DNA from: Elusimicrobiota bacterium
GTDB taxonomy: Bacteria > Elusimicrobiota > Elusimicrobia > UBA1565
Assembly: GCA_041660925.1 (NCBI GenBank)
Contig: JBAZVI010000003.1
Coordinates: 62,001 to 126,000 of the forward strand
Length of the DNA stretch: 64,000 bases
Reading direction: 5' to 3'
Shown: positions 46,035 to 53,605 of the stretch, piece after piece
Layout of the letters: each line of letters opens with the position of its first letter
How positions within the stretch are numbered: position 1 is the first letter of the stretch
Program-made: the position numbers and the translations under genes
Notes under the pieces: generated by a model
The model's input: the letters and a program-made list of their open reading frames with translations, nothing else
Database searches by the model: none
What the model was told of the DNA's origin: nothing

Positions 46035-46296
46035 TATGAGGGCTCCGTCTTCCGCAAAGAAAGGCGCCTGTATGCCGCGCTACGCGGCTGCGCCCCGCGT
46101 CCATCCCTCGTCGTCGTGAATCGCTGTCAGCGGAATCCATCGGTTCGGCGGGTGACGCTCGGGAAGGCGGTCCGCCGACGAGGAGCGCAATGTCCGTTGC
46201 TGTCTGAGCACCGCAGTCGGCGGAAGGGGCCCGGGCGGCAGGCCCTGCCGAACCATGAGGGTGTCCTTTTGTTGTGGAAAAGAACGATCGGCTGAA
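46035..46296. other. Intergenic stretch without recognisable gene
   Basis: Between the 16-nt repeat and the tRNA no open frame with a ribosome site or known motif is seen. The sequence holds short GC-rich palindromic pieces (for example GCCGCGCTACGCGGC near 46076-46090) but no terminator with a U-run. Confidence 0.5.
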
Positions 46297-46367
46297 AGCG
46301 GGCGAAGGGAATCGAACCCTCGTCTAGAGCTTGGGAAGCTCCCGTTCTACCATTGAACCACGCCCGC
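46297..46367 (-). tRNA. glyU: tRNA-Gly (anticodon CCC)
   Basis: The acceptor stem GCGGGCG (46367-46361) pairs with CGCCCGC near 46304-46298. The D-arm region has TTCAATGGTAGAA. The anticodon stem GGAGC/GCTCT encloses loop TTCCCAA, giving anticodon CCC. The T-loop is GGTTCGATTCC. It is very close to bacterial glyU. CCA is not encoded. Length is 71 nt to the discriminator T. Confidence 0.93.
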
Positions 46368-46463
46368 TTACAGCCGACCGGAAGAACGCCTCAAGTATAA
46401 CAAACTCCCCGCAGCCCTTTCATCGGCAAATCCATCGCCTGCAATAGCTCGTTTAGACGGACG

Positions 46464-46488
46464 AAAATCCGGACGTAGTCCGGATTTT
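46464..46488. terminator. Intrinsic terminator after pgi (symmetrical)
   Basis: An 11-bp perfect stem AAAATCCGGAC / GTCCGGATTTT with loop GTA overlaps the pgi stop codon. Both strands end in a run of T, so it can stop transcription from pgi and from the opposite direction. Confidence 0.85.
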
Positions 46489-48125
46489 CAGGCTTTCGCG
46501 GTGCGCGCGGCCTTCACGGCCTTCGTCAGCCGCTCGAGCCCCTTCTTCGGGTCGCCGACGAGGCGCACGAGCAGCGCACGGCGCTTCGCCCCTTCGAGCG
46601 CCTGGAAGTCCCCGATGGCCTGCGCGTTGACGAGGTCCGCGAAGCCGTAGGGCTGATTCGGGATCGCGGCGTCCTGCGCCCCCTCGCGCAGGATGAGGAG
46701 GAAGAGCCCCTTGTCCGGCCCGCCCTTGTGCAGCTGTCCCGTCGAGTGCAGGTAGCGCGGACCGTAGCCCGTCTGCAGCGCGTTCATCGAGCCCGCGCGC
46801 AGCGCCTCGGCGAGCTTGGCGACGGCGGCGTCGTACTCTCCGAGCGTCGAGAGGAAGGGCAGCAGGCAGAGGTAGTCGCCCGGCTTCGCGAGGCCCAGGA
46901 AGCCCGCGAGCGCGGCCTCCGGGGTGTCCCCCCCCGCCTTCGCGGCGGCCTTCGAGAGAGTGAGCTTCATCCCCGCGTCGGCGACGTGCTGCTCGGTCGC
47001 GGGGAGCGCGCCGGTCTTCGCGCGGTGCTCCAGCACCGTCTTCGTCCGGTCCTTCGCCGACTGCACGTCGGGCTGGTCGAAGGGGTCGATGGCGAGCGCG
47101 TGCCCGAGCGCCGCGGTGGCGAACTCCCAGCGGAAGAACTCGGCGCCGAGCTCGAGGAGGTCGTCCATCTCGAGGACGAGGACGGGATGGCCTTCCTTGC
47201 GCGCCTTCGCCGCGAGCCTCTCGTGCTCCGCGTCCTTCTCGCCCTTGAGCTTCACGACGACGAAGACGCGGTCCTCTCCCCAGGCGCCCGCGGGTTCTCC
47301 CGCGACGGGGACGACGCCCTGCCCTTCCTTGCCGGTGCTCTCGGCGACGAGCTGTTCGAGCCAGAGGCCGAGGCTCTCCACCTCGCGGGGCAGCAGGAGC
47401 GTGAGCTTGTCGCGGCCCGCCTTCGCGTGCGCGCCGAGTTCGAGCCCCAGCAGGAGGCCCGGGTTCCCCGCGCCGTCGAGGGCGCAGTCTTTCGCCATCT
47501 TCCCCGCGCGCTCGAGGAGCGCGCGCACGTCGACGCCGATGAGCGCGGCCGGCACGAGGCCGAAGTAGGAGAGCGCCGAGAAGCGTCCGCCGATGTCCGG
47601 GAAGTTCTGGAAGACCTTTCGGAAGCCCCGCTCCTTCGCCTGGCCCTCGAGGAAGGAGCCGGGGTCGGTGATCGCGACGAAGTGGGCGCCCGCCTTCGCG
47701 CCGAGGGCGGATTGCGCGCGTCCCCAGAAGTAGTCGAAGAGGCGCAGAGGCTCGGTGGTGGTGCCCGACTTGCTCGCCACGATGTAGAGCGTATGTTCCG
47801 GCGGGCACGCACGGTCCGCGCCGGCGACCGCCTCCGGGTCGGTGCTGTCGAGGACGAGGAGCTCGGGGAAGCCGGCCTTCGCGCCGAAGACCCGGCGGAA
47901 CACCTCGGGCGCGAGGCTCGAGCCGCCCATGCCGAGGAGGAGCGCCTTCGTGAAGCCGGCGCCGCGCGCGTCGGCGGCGAAGGCCTCGAGCTCGTCGGCG
48001 CGGCCGCGCATCGTCTCCGGCATGCCGAGCCAGCCCAGGGAGTTGAGGATGAGCTTGCGGTGCGCGGCATCGTCCTTCCAGAGCGCGGCGTCCTTGGCCC
48101 AGATGCGGGCGGCGAGTCCTTTCAT
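46488..48125 (-). CDS. pgi: Glucose-6-phosphate isomerase
   Basis: A 545-residue enzyme that interconverts glucose 6-phosphate and fructose 6-phosphate. SIS-domain motifs: LLLGMGGSSLAPEV, VASKSGTTTEPL (about residues 117-128) and the PGI signature DIGGRFSALSYFGLVPAALIG (about 177 onward; key DIGGRFS). The sequence resembles the isomerase half of transaldolase-isomerase fusions, but no transaldolase domain precedes it. GAGGAGAG before ATG 48125 sets the start. It is the last gene of the mrp-prx-mip-pepA-folE run, 54 nt after folE. Confidence 0.92.
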   Translation of the reverse strand: MKGLAARIWAKDAALWKDDAAHRKLILNSLGWLGMPETMRGRADELEAFAADARGAGFTKALLLGMGGSSLAPEVFRRVFGAKAGFPELLVLDSTDPEAVAGADRACPPEHTLYIVASKSGTTTEPLRLFDYFWGRAQSALGAKAGAHFVAITDPGSFLEGQAKERGFRKVFQNFPDIGGRFSALSYFGLVPAALIGVDVRALLERAGKMAKDCALDGAGNPGLLLGLELGAHAKAGRDKLTLLLPREVESLGLWLEQLVAESTGKEGQGVVPVAGEPAGAWGEDRVFVVVKLKGEKDAEHERLAAKARKEGHPVLVLEMDDLLELGAEFFRWEFATAALGHALAIDPFDQPDVQSAKDRTKTVLEHRAKTGALPATEQHVADAGMKLTLSKAAAKAGGDTPEAALAGFLGLAKPGDYLCLLPFLSTLGEYDAAVAKLAEALRAGSMNALQTGYGPRYLHSTGQLHKGGPDKGLFLLILREGAQDAAIPNQPYGFADLVNAQAIGDFQALEGAKRRALLVRLVGDPKKGLERLTKAVKAARTAKA

Positions 48126-48167
48126 GTCTCTCCTCTCGATCCTCGGAGTCTTTGAGTCTTGCCCCGC

Positions 48168-48190
48168 GGGGGAGCCCGTTCAGCTCCCCC
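48168..48190 (-). other. Intercistronic hairpin at the folE stop codon
   Basis: GGGGGAGC and GCTCCCCC pair over 8 bp around a 7-nt loop, overlapping the folE stop codon. There is no U-run. It probably modulates read-through or mRNA stability between folE and pgi. Confidence 0.4.
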
Positions 48191-48818
48191 GCGCGAGCGC
48201 GAGGAACTCCTCGCGGGTGCGCGGGTCCTTCTGGAAGGCGCCTAGCATCGCGCTCGTCACGGTCGGCGAGAGCTGGCTGCGCACCCCCCGCATCTCCATG
48301 CAGAGGTGGCGCGCTTCGATGATGACGCCCACTCCCTGGGGGGCGAGCGCGTTCATCAGCGTGTCGGCGATCTGGCGGGTCATGCGCTCCTGCACCTGCA
48401 GGCGCTTGGCGAAGACCCCGATGAGGCGCGGGATCTTCGAGAGGCCGAGGACCTTCTTCGTCGGGATGTAGGCGACGTGCACCTTGCCGAAGAAGGGCAG
48501 CAGGTGATGCTCGCAGAGCGAATAGAACTGGACGTCCTTGACCACGACCATCTCGTCGTACTCGACGTCGAAGAGGGCTTCGTTGATGATCTCGTCGACG
48601 TCGGCGCGGTAGCCGGCGGTCAGCTCCGCGAAGGAGCGCGCGAAGCGCTCCGGCGTGCGGAGCAGCCCGTCGCGCGCGGGGTCCTCGCCGATCGCCGTCA
48701 GGATCGCGCGGACGTGTTCGGCGACGCCCGGGACCCCGCCGTTGTGGCGGCAGTATTCGGCGCCGCACTCGTCCCAGCGGCGGGTCTCCCCCTTCCGCGC
48801 GCCGTTCCTGGTCTTCAT
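48180..48818 (-). CDS. folE: GTP cyclohydrolase I
   Basis: A 212-residue enzyme converting GTP to 7,8-dihydroneopterin triphosphate, the first step of folate and pterin synthesis. The zinc site comprises Cys102 in SLCEHHLLPF and Cys173 in HLCMEMRG, with His104/105. VAYIPTKKVLGLSKIPR and FAKRLQVQERMT match the core. An additional Cys/His-rich N-terminus (DECGAEYCRHNGG) precedes the fold. ATG 48818 overlaps the pepA stop codon by 4 nt. Confidence 0.95.
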   Translation of the reverse strand: MKTRNGARKGETRRWDECGAEYCRHNGGVPGVAEHVRAILTAIGEDPARDGLLRTPERFARSFAELTAGYRADVDEIINEALFDVEYDEMVVVKDVQFYSLCEHHLLPFFGKVHVAYIPTKKVLGLSKIPRLIGVFAKRLQVQERMTRQIADTLMNALAPQGVGVIIEARHLCMEMRGVRSQLSPTVTSAMLGAFQKDPRTREEFLALARGS

Positions 48819-50272
48819 CGCAGCCCCAGCAGCCACTCGGCGCTCGCGCGCACGAGCGCGCCCGTCCCGCCGGCCGGGCCGAGGTCGTTGCCGCCGTCGG
48901 TCCAGGCGGTGCCGGCGAAGTCGAAGTGCGCCCACGGGGTCTTCGGCGGGACGAACTCCTGAAGGAAGAGCCCTCCGATGATGCTCCCCGCCTCTCCGCG
49001 GGCCTTGCCGATGTTCTGCAGGTCGGCGAAGCGGCCCTTGATGTTCTCCTTGTATCCTTCGAAGAGCGGGAGCTCCCAGACCGGCTCGCCGCAGGACTTC
49101 GCGGCGGAGATGAAGCGCGCGAGGAGCGCGCGGTCGTTGGACATGGCGCCCGTGACCCCGCCGCCCAGGGCCGTCACGACGGCCCCGGTGAGCGTCGCGA
49201 AGTCGAGCAGCGCGTGCGGCTCCAGAAGGCCGGCGTAGCAGAGCGCGTCGGCGAGGATGAGCCGCCCCTCGGCGTCGGTGTTCAGGACCTCGATCGTCTT
49301 GCCGTTCATCGCCCGCAGGACGTCTCCCGGCTTGACGGCGTCCCCGTCGGGGAGGTTGTAGGCGAGCGGGGCGATGCCGTGCACCTCGGCCTTGACCTTC
49401 AGGCGCGCGAGGACCTTGAAGAGGCCGAGCACGGTGGCGGCGCCGGCCATGTCGCACTTCATCGTCTCCATGCTCTGCGCCGGCTTGAGGGAGAGCCCGC
49501 CCGAGTCGAAGAGGACGCCCTTGCCGACGAGGGCGACGCGCGTCTTCGCCTTGCCCGAGGGCTTGTAGACGAGGTGGAGCAGCAGCGGCGGCTGCGCCGC
49601 TCCTCGCCCGACGCCGAGCAGCGCGCCCATGCCGAGCTTCTCGCAGTCGGCCTTCGTCAGGACCTTCACGCTCACGCCGCCGCCGGCGAGCGCCTTCGCG
49701 CGGGCCGCGACGGATTCGGGTGTCTTGTCGGAAGGCGCCTCGTTGACGAGGTCGCGGGTGAAGTGCACGGCCTCGGCGAGGAGGAGGGCCTTCTCGACGG
49801 CCGCCTCCGCCTTGCGCCGTTCGGAGGGCGCCGCGACGAGCACGCGCACGCCGGCGAGCTTGTCGGGGGTTTCGGGCTTCTTGTACTTCGTGAACGCGTA
49901 GGAGGAGAGCAGGAGCCCCTCGAGTTCCGGCCCGGCCGGGCGCGGGGAAAGCATCCCGAGGACCTCGTGGCGCGCGCGGGCGGCCTTCCAGAGCGCCGCG
50001 CCGGCCTTGCGCAGGGCCTCGCGGTCGGCGGAGGCCTTCGCTCCGAGGCCGACGAGGACGAAGCGGCGCTCGCGCGTCCCGTCGGAGGCCGGGAACGCGG
50101 CGGTCTCCCCCGCCTTGCCGGAGAAGCCTTCCTCGCGGGCCCGCTCGAAGAGGGCCTTGCGCGTCGCGGCGGAGACCCCCGGCGCGGCGATACCGTCTTC
50201 ATAGGCGAAGAGGGCGAGGGGCTCCGTACCGGCGTGGAACTCCTTGAGCGTCGTGACGGTGATGCCGATCAT
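48815..50272 (-). CDS. pepA: Cytosol (leucyl) aminopeptidase, M17
   Basis: A 485-residue two-zinc exopeptidase. The C-terminal domain has VGKGVLFDSGGLSLKPAQSM (first metal site), MKCDMAGAATVLG and the M17 signature NTDAEGRLILADAL; TLTGAVVTALG and FAGTAWTDGG follow. ATG 50272 overlaps the aquaporin stop codon by 4 nt. A longer reading with MGAQEKD in front would lie inside the upstream gene. It releases N-terminal residues from peptides in the cytoplasm. Confidence 0.93.
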   Translation of the reverse strand: MIGITVTTLKEFHAGTEPLALFAYEDGIAAPGVSAATRKALFERAREEGFSGKAGETAAFPASDGTRERRFVLVGLGAKASADREALRKAGAALWKAARARHEVLGMLSPRPAGPELEGLLLSSYAFTKYKKPETPDKLAGVRVLVAAPSERRKAEAAVEKALLLAEAVHFTRDLVNEAPSDKTPESVAARAKALAGGGVSVKVLTKADCEKLGMGALLGVGRGAAQPPLLLHLVYKPSGKAKTRVALVGKGVLFDSGGLSLKPAQSMETMKCDMAGAATVLGLFKVLARLKVKAEVHGIAPLAYNLPDGDAVKPGDVLRAMNGKTIEVLNTDAEGRLILADALCYAGLLEPHALLDFATLTGAVVTALGGGVTGAMSNDRALLARFISAAKSCGEPVWELPLFEGYKENIKGRFADLQNIGKARGEAGSIIGGLFLQEFVPPKTPWAHFDFAGTAWTDGGNDLGPAGGTGALVRASAEWLLGLR

Positions 50273-50943
50273 GTCTTTCTCCTGAGCACCCATTGCGAGA
50301 AGGCGATGCCGACGAAGGCGCCGGCCAGCGGTCCCGCCCAGTAGACGTAGTGGAGCGTCCAGTATCCGGTCGCGGTCGCCGGGCCGAAGGCGCGCGCCGG
50401 GTTCATGAGGGCTCCGGTCCATCCGCCGGCCATGAGCGCGGCCGACGCGCAGAAGGCTCCGACGGCGAGCGCGGCGCCGGCGCCGCCCTCCTCCGCCGCC
50501 CGGCGCGAGAGCACCGCGAGGAAGAAGGCCAGCACGGCCTCCACGAGCGTCGCGGCCCGGTAGCCGAGCGCGGGCGCTCCCGCCCCGAGGAACGGCGCCG
50601 TCGAGAGCAGGTCGGGCGCGGCCCGGCCCACGACGGCGGCGAGGAAGGTCCCCGCCAGCGCCGCCGCGAGCAGCTGCGAGACGAGGCAGAGCAGGGCCCG
50701 CGTCGGCGGCAGAGACTTGGTCAGCGCGAGCGCGACGGTGCAGGCGGGGTTCAGCAGACCGGCGGAGCCGCGACCGAAGGCTGCGAAGGCCGCGGCGGCG
50801 GCCGCGCCCTGGGCGAGCGCGACGCCGACGGGGCCGAGCCGGCCGCCCGACATCGCGTCGGCGCAGACCGCCCCCGCCCCGAGGGAGACCCAGAGGAAGG
50901 TCCCGACGAACTCCGTCAGCAGCGCGCGCAGCGTGCCGGCCAT
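50269..50943 (-). CDS. MIP-family channel (aquaporin/glycerol facilitator)
   Basis: A 224-residue protein with six membrane helices and the two half-helix motifs: NPA at 65-67 (LLNPACT) and NPAR at 181-184 (MNPARAFGPA), with the pore Arg present. The usual His before the first NPA (A-H-x-N-P-A) is replaced (G-L-L-N-P-A). Small residues elsewhere suggest an aquaporin, but the solute is not certain. Start and stop codons overlap the neighbouring genes by 1-4 nt. Confidence 0.88.
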   Translation of the reverse strand: MAGTLRALLTEFVGTFLWVSLGAGAVCADAMSGGRLGPVGVALAQGAAAAAAFAAFGRGSAGLLNPACTVALALTKSLPPTRALLCLVSQLLAAALAGTFLAAVVGRAAPDLLSTAPFLGAGAPALGYRAATLVEAVLAFFLAVLSRRAAEEGGAGAALAVGAFCASAALMAGGWTGALMNPARAFGPATATGYWTLHYVYWAGPLAGAFVGIAFSQWVLRRKT

Positions 50944-51428
50944 CAGGCCAGCGTCTTGAGGAAGCGCTCCACCTCGGAGTAGTCGCGTTCCTTGGTGATG
51001 TCCGCGTTGACCTTCACGAACGCGACCTTGCCGTCCTTCCCGAGGATCACGGTGGCGCGCTGGCCGATGTTCGCCGGCGCGAAGTACATCCCGTAGGCCT
51101 TGAGGACCGAGCGGTGCATGTCCGAGAGGAGGCGGTGCTTGAGCTTGAGCTGCTCGGCCCAGGCCTTGTGCGACCAGACCGAGTCCACCGAGATCGCGGC
51201 GACCTCGCCGTACTTGCCGAAGCGCGAGAGGTCCTGCGAGAAGCAGACGTTCTCGTTGGTGCAGGTCGGGCTCCAGTCGAGCGGGTAGAAGAAGAGGATG
51301 ACGGGCTTCTTCCCGAGATGGTCGGCGAGGCGGAAGTCCTGGTCGTTCTGGTCCTTGAGGGTGAAGTCCGGAGCGGGCGTCCCGACGGCGATGGGGGTCG
51401 TCTCCTTCGAGGCGGCGGTGACGGTCAT
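50943..51428 (-). CDS. Peroxiredoxin (AhpC/TSA family)
   Basis: A 161-residue thiol peroxidase. GTPAPDFTLKDQNDQDF begins the thioredoxin fold. The active site PLDWSPTCTNENVCF holds the peroxidatic Cys56 and another Cys at 62. SVDSVWSHKAWAEQ and RATVILGKDGKV follow. No C-terminal resolving Cys is seen, so resolution may use Cys62 or an external thiol. It is coupled to mrp (4-nt overlap). Confidence 0.9.
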   Translation of the reverse strand: MTVTAASKETTPIAVGTPAPDFTLKDQNDQDFRLADHLGKKPVILFFYPLDWSPTCTNENVCFSQDLSRFGKYGEVAAISVDSVWSHKAWAEQLKLKHRLLSDMHRSVLKAYGMYFAPANIGQRATVILGKDGKVAFVKVNADITKERDYSEVERFLKTLA

Positions 51429-52522
51429 GGTTTTCCTCCCGATGCGGCTGCCGGCGCGGCTTCGCGCGCTCGGCGGTTGTGGTTCTGCAGGCTGACCTGC
51501 GCGGCGACCTGCCGCGCGAGGGAACGGAAAGCGGCGGCGGCGGCGCTCTCCGGATGCGAGAGCACGACGGGGACTCCCCTCTCCCCGCCTTCGCACACGA
51601 GGGGGTCCAGCGGGATGCTCCCGAGGTCGGGGATGCGGAAGTCCTCGGAGAGGCCCTTCCCTCCGCCCGCGCCGAAGAGGCGGGACGCCTTCCCGCAGTG
51701 CGGGCAGGCGAAGACGCTCATGTTCTCGACGACGCCGAGGACGGGCACCTCGAGCTTGCGGAACATCGCGACCGCCTTGCGCACGTCCGAGACCGCGATC
51801 GACTGCGGGGTCGTTACGACGAGGGCGCCGACGATGGGGGCGGACTGGCAGAGCGAGAGCTGGACGTCGCCGGTGCCGGGAGGGAGGTCCACGAGAAGGT
51901 AGTCGAGCTCGCCCCAGAGGACCTCGGCGAGGAACTGCCGGACGGCCCCGTGGAGCATCGGGCCGCGCCAGATGACCGGGGTGTCGTCGTCCATGAGGAA
52001 GCCCATGGACATGAGCCGGACCCCGTGGTTCTCGAGGGGAAGGATGCGGTTCTCGGCGTCGACCTTCGGCCGGCGTCCCCCCAGTCCGAGCATCTGCGGC
52101 TGGTTCGGGCCGTAGACGTCGGCGTCGAGCAGGCCGACGCGGGCGCCCTCGCGGGCCAGCGCGGCCGCGAGGTTGACGCTGACGCTGGACTTCCCCACCC
52201 CGCCCTTGCCGCTGCCCACGGCCACGACGTTGCGCACGCCGGGCGGCAGGACCGACTCGAGCCGGGCGTCCTTCTGGACCTCGGCGTCCATGCGGACGCG
52301 CACCTCGCGCACGCCGGGAACGCGCAGCACCGCGGCGCGCGCCTCCTCCTCCATGCGGCCCTTGAGCGGGCAGGCGGGGGTCGTGAGAACGAGGTCGAAG
52401 GAGACGGTCCCCTCCTCGATGCGGACGGCGCGGATCATCCCGAGGGAGACGAGGTCTCGTCCGAGTTCGGGGTCCTTGCAGGTCCTCAGCGCGTCGAGGA
52501 CGTCTTTCTCGGTGGGCTTCAT
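51425..52522 (-). CDS. apbC: Mrp/NBP35-family iron-sulfur carrier ATPase
   Basis: A 365-residue protein. The N-terminal MIP18/DUF59 domain (1-80) includes TTPACPLKGR. The P-loop NTPase has deviant Walker A GSGKGGVGKS (103-112), DADVYGPNQP, and VDLPPGTGD. A conserved CPHC near residue 270 holds a bridging Fe-S cluster. It assembles and delivers Fe-S clusters. It is the first gene of the run. Confidence 0.95.
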   Translation of the reverse strand: MKPTEKDVLDALRTCKDPELGRDLVSLGMIRAVRIEEGTVSFDLVLTTPACPLKGRMEEEARAAVLRVPGVREVRVRMDAEVQKDARLESVLPPGVRNVVAVGSGKGGVGKSSVSVNLAAALAREGARVGLLDADVYGPNQPQMLGLGGRRPKVDAENRILPLENHGVRLMSMGFLMDDDTPVIWRGPMLHGAVRQFLAEVLWGELDYLLVDLPPGTGDVQLSLCQSAPIVGALVVTTPQSIAVSDVRKAVAMFRKLEVPVLGVVENMSVFACPHCGKASRLFGAGGGKGLSEDFRIPDLGSIPLDPLVCEGGERGVPVVLSHPESAAAAAFRSLARQVAAQVSLQNHNRRAREAAPAAASGGKP

Positions 52523-52563
52523 CGGAGCTCTCGCGCCATCCTACAAAATGGAGAGCGCAAGGG

Positions 52564-52592
52564 GAGCCTACCAATCCTGACTTAAATAGTCA
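52564..52592 (-). promoter_or_regulatory. Promoter and palindrome upstream of mrp
   Basis: On the minus strand, TTGACT, 17-nt spacer, TAGGCT. A perfect inverted repeat TGACT-TAAAT-AGTCA (52578-52592) covers the -35 box, suitable for repressor binding. The leader to ATG 52522 is about 35 nt. Confidence 0.55.
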
Positions 52593-52630
52593 AGTAGTCC
52601 GTCCTCGCCGCGCGCGGCGAGGCGGGCGGC

Positions 52631-53605
52631 TCAGAAGCGGTAGGTGAAAGCGAAGCGGTGGGCCTGGCCGAGCACGCCGTAGGGGGCCCAGGCGTAGTCG
52701 AAGCCCCCCCCGGCCAGGCGGGCGCCGAAGCCGAAGGAGAAGCCGGTGATGCCGTCGAGGTCCGACATCATCGTGCGGCCCGACCAGCCGGCGCGCACGA
52801 AGGCCGTGGCGTCGGTGAAGGGCCAGGAGGTCTCGCTGCCCACGTTCGCGTAAGGGCGGCCGTCGCTCGGACCGACGGCGTCCACGGCGAGCAGCCAGTT
52901 GCGCATGAGCCGCAGGGACTGGCCGAAGCGGAGCACGGTCGGCAGCTGCTCGGTCTTCTCGCGATAGCGCAGGCGCCCTCCGAAGTTGCTTCCCGAGAAG
53001 GCGGCGACGTAGGGCCACTGGTCGCCGAGCAGGGTGTGCCAGCGCAGGCCGGCGTCGGCGGCGCCCGAGCGCGCGGAGCGCGTGATCCGGGAGTCGATGA
53101 ACTTGATCGCGATGCCGGCGTCGAGGTGTTCGCTCAGGGACGCTCCCCAGCCGGCCATGACCGCCAGGTCGTAGGGTTTGACCGACCCGCCGGTCGCGGT
53201 GCCCGAGTTGTCCATCTCCGGGATGTCTCCGGCGCTGAGGTAGAGCGCTCCGAGGGCGAGCGTCCCCAGCCCGCTGGGCCGGAACTCGCGCCGGCGCGGG
53301 GCGGCGGCGGGACTCAGCGGACAGGCGAAGACGGCCAGGTCCGCGTAGAGGGACTGATAGAGGAAGGCGTGCGAGAGCAGGACCTCGCGCTTCTCGAGCG
53401 CGGCCAGTCCGGCCGGGTTCCAGTAGAGGGCCGAGGCGTCCTCCGCCGCCGCGCCGACGGCCTCTCCCATGCCCGCCGAGCGCGCGTCCGCGCCGAGCTT
53501 GAGGAACTGCCCCGTCGCCGTGCCCGCCGAGCTCGAATCGAAGGCGGCCCGCGCCTCCGGGACCGGGGCGAGCGCGAGGAGGACGGCGAGGAGGAGGACT
53601 CTCAT
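52631..53605 (-). CDS. PorV/UPF0164-family outer-membrane beta-barrel protein, copy 2
   Basis: A 324-residue paralogue of the protein at 25556. A signal peptide ends near ARAAF. The block SAGTATGQFLKLGADARSAGMG and AAEDASALYWNPAGLAAL defines the family. A barrel follows, ending in RFAFTYRF with a C-terminal Phe. ATG 53605 overlaps the stop codon of the LamG surface protein by 4 nt. It is predicted to act in surface export or anchoring of that protein. Confidence 0.82.
   Translation of the reverse strand: MRVLLLAVLLALAPVPEARAAFDSSSAGTATGQFLKLGADARSAGMGEAVGAAAEDASALYWNPAGLAALEKREVLLSHAFLYQSLYADLAVFACPLSPAAAPRRREFRPSGLGTLALGALYLSAGDIPEMDNSGTATGGSVKPYDLAVMAGWGASLSEHLDAGIAIKFIDSRITRSARSGAADAGLRWHTLLGDQWPYVAAFSGSNFGGRLRYREKTEQLPTVLRFGQSLRLMRNWLLAVDAVGPSDGRPYANVGSETSWPFTDATAFVRAGWSGRTMMSDLDGITGFSFGFGARLAGGGFDYAWAPYGVLGQAHRFAFTYRF

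Noticed and set aside
46302..46317. Complete integrative element between the tRNA-Gly and its repeat
   Set aside because: Only about 270 nt lie between the copies, with no integrase or other gene; at most a remnant.
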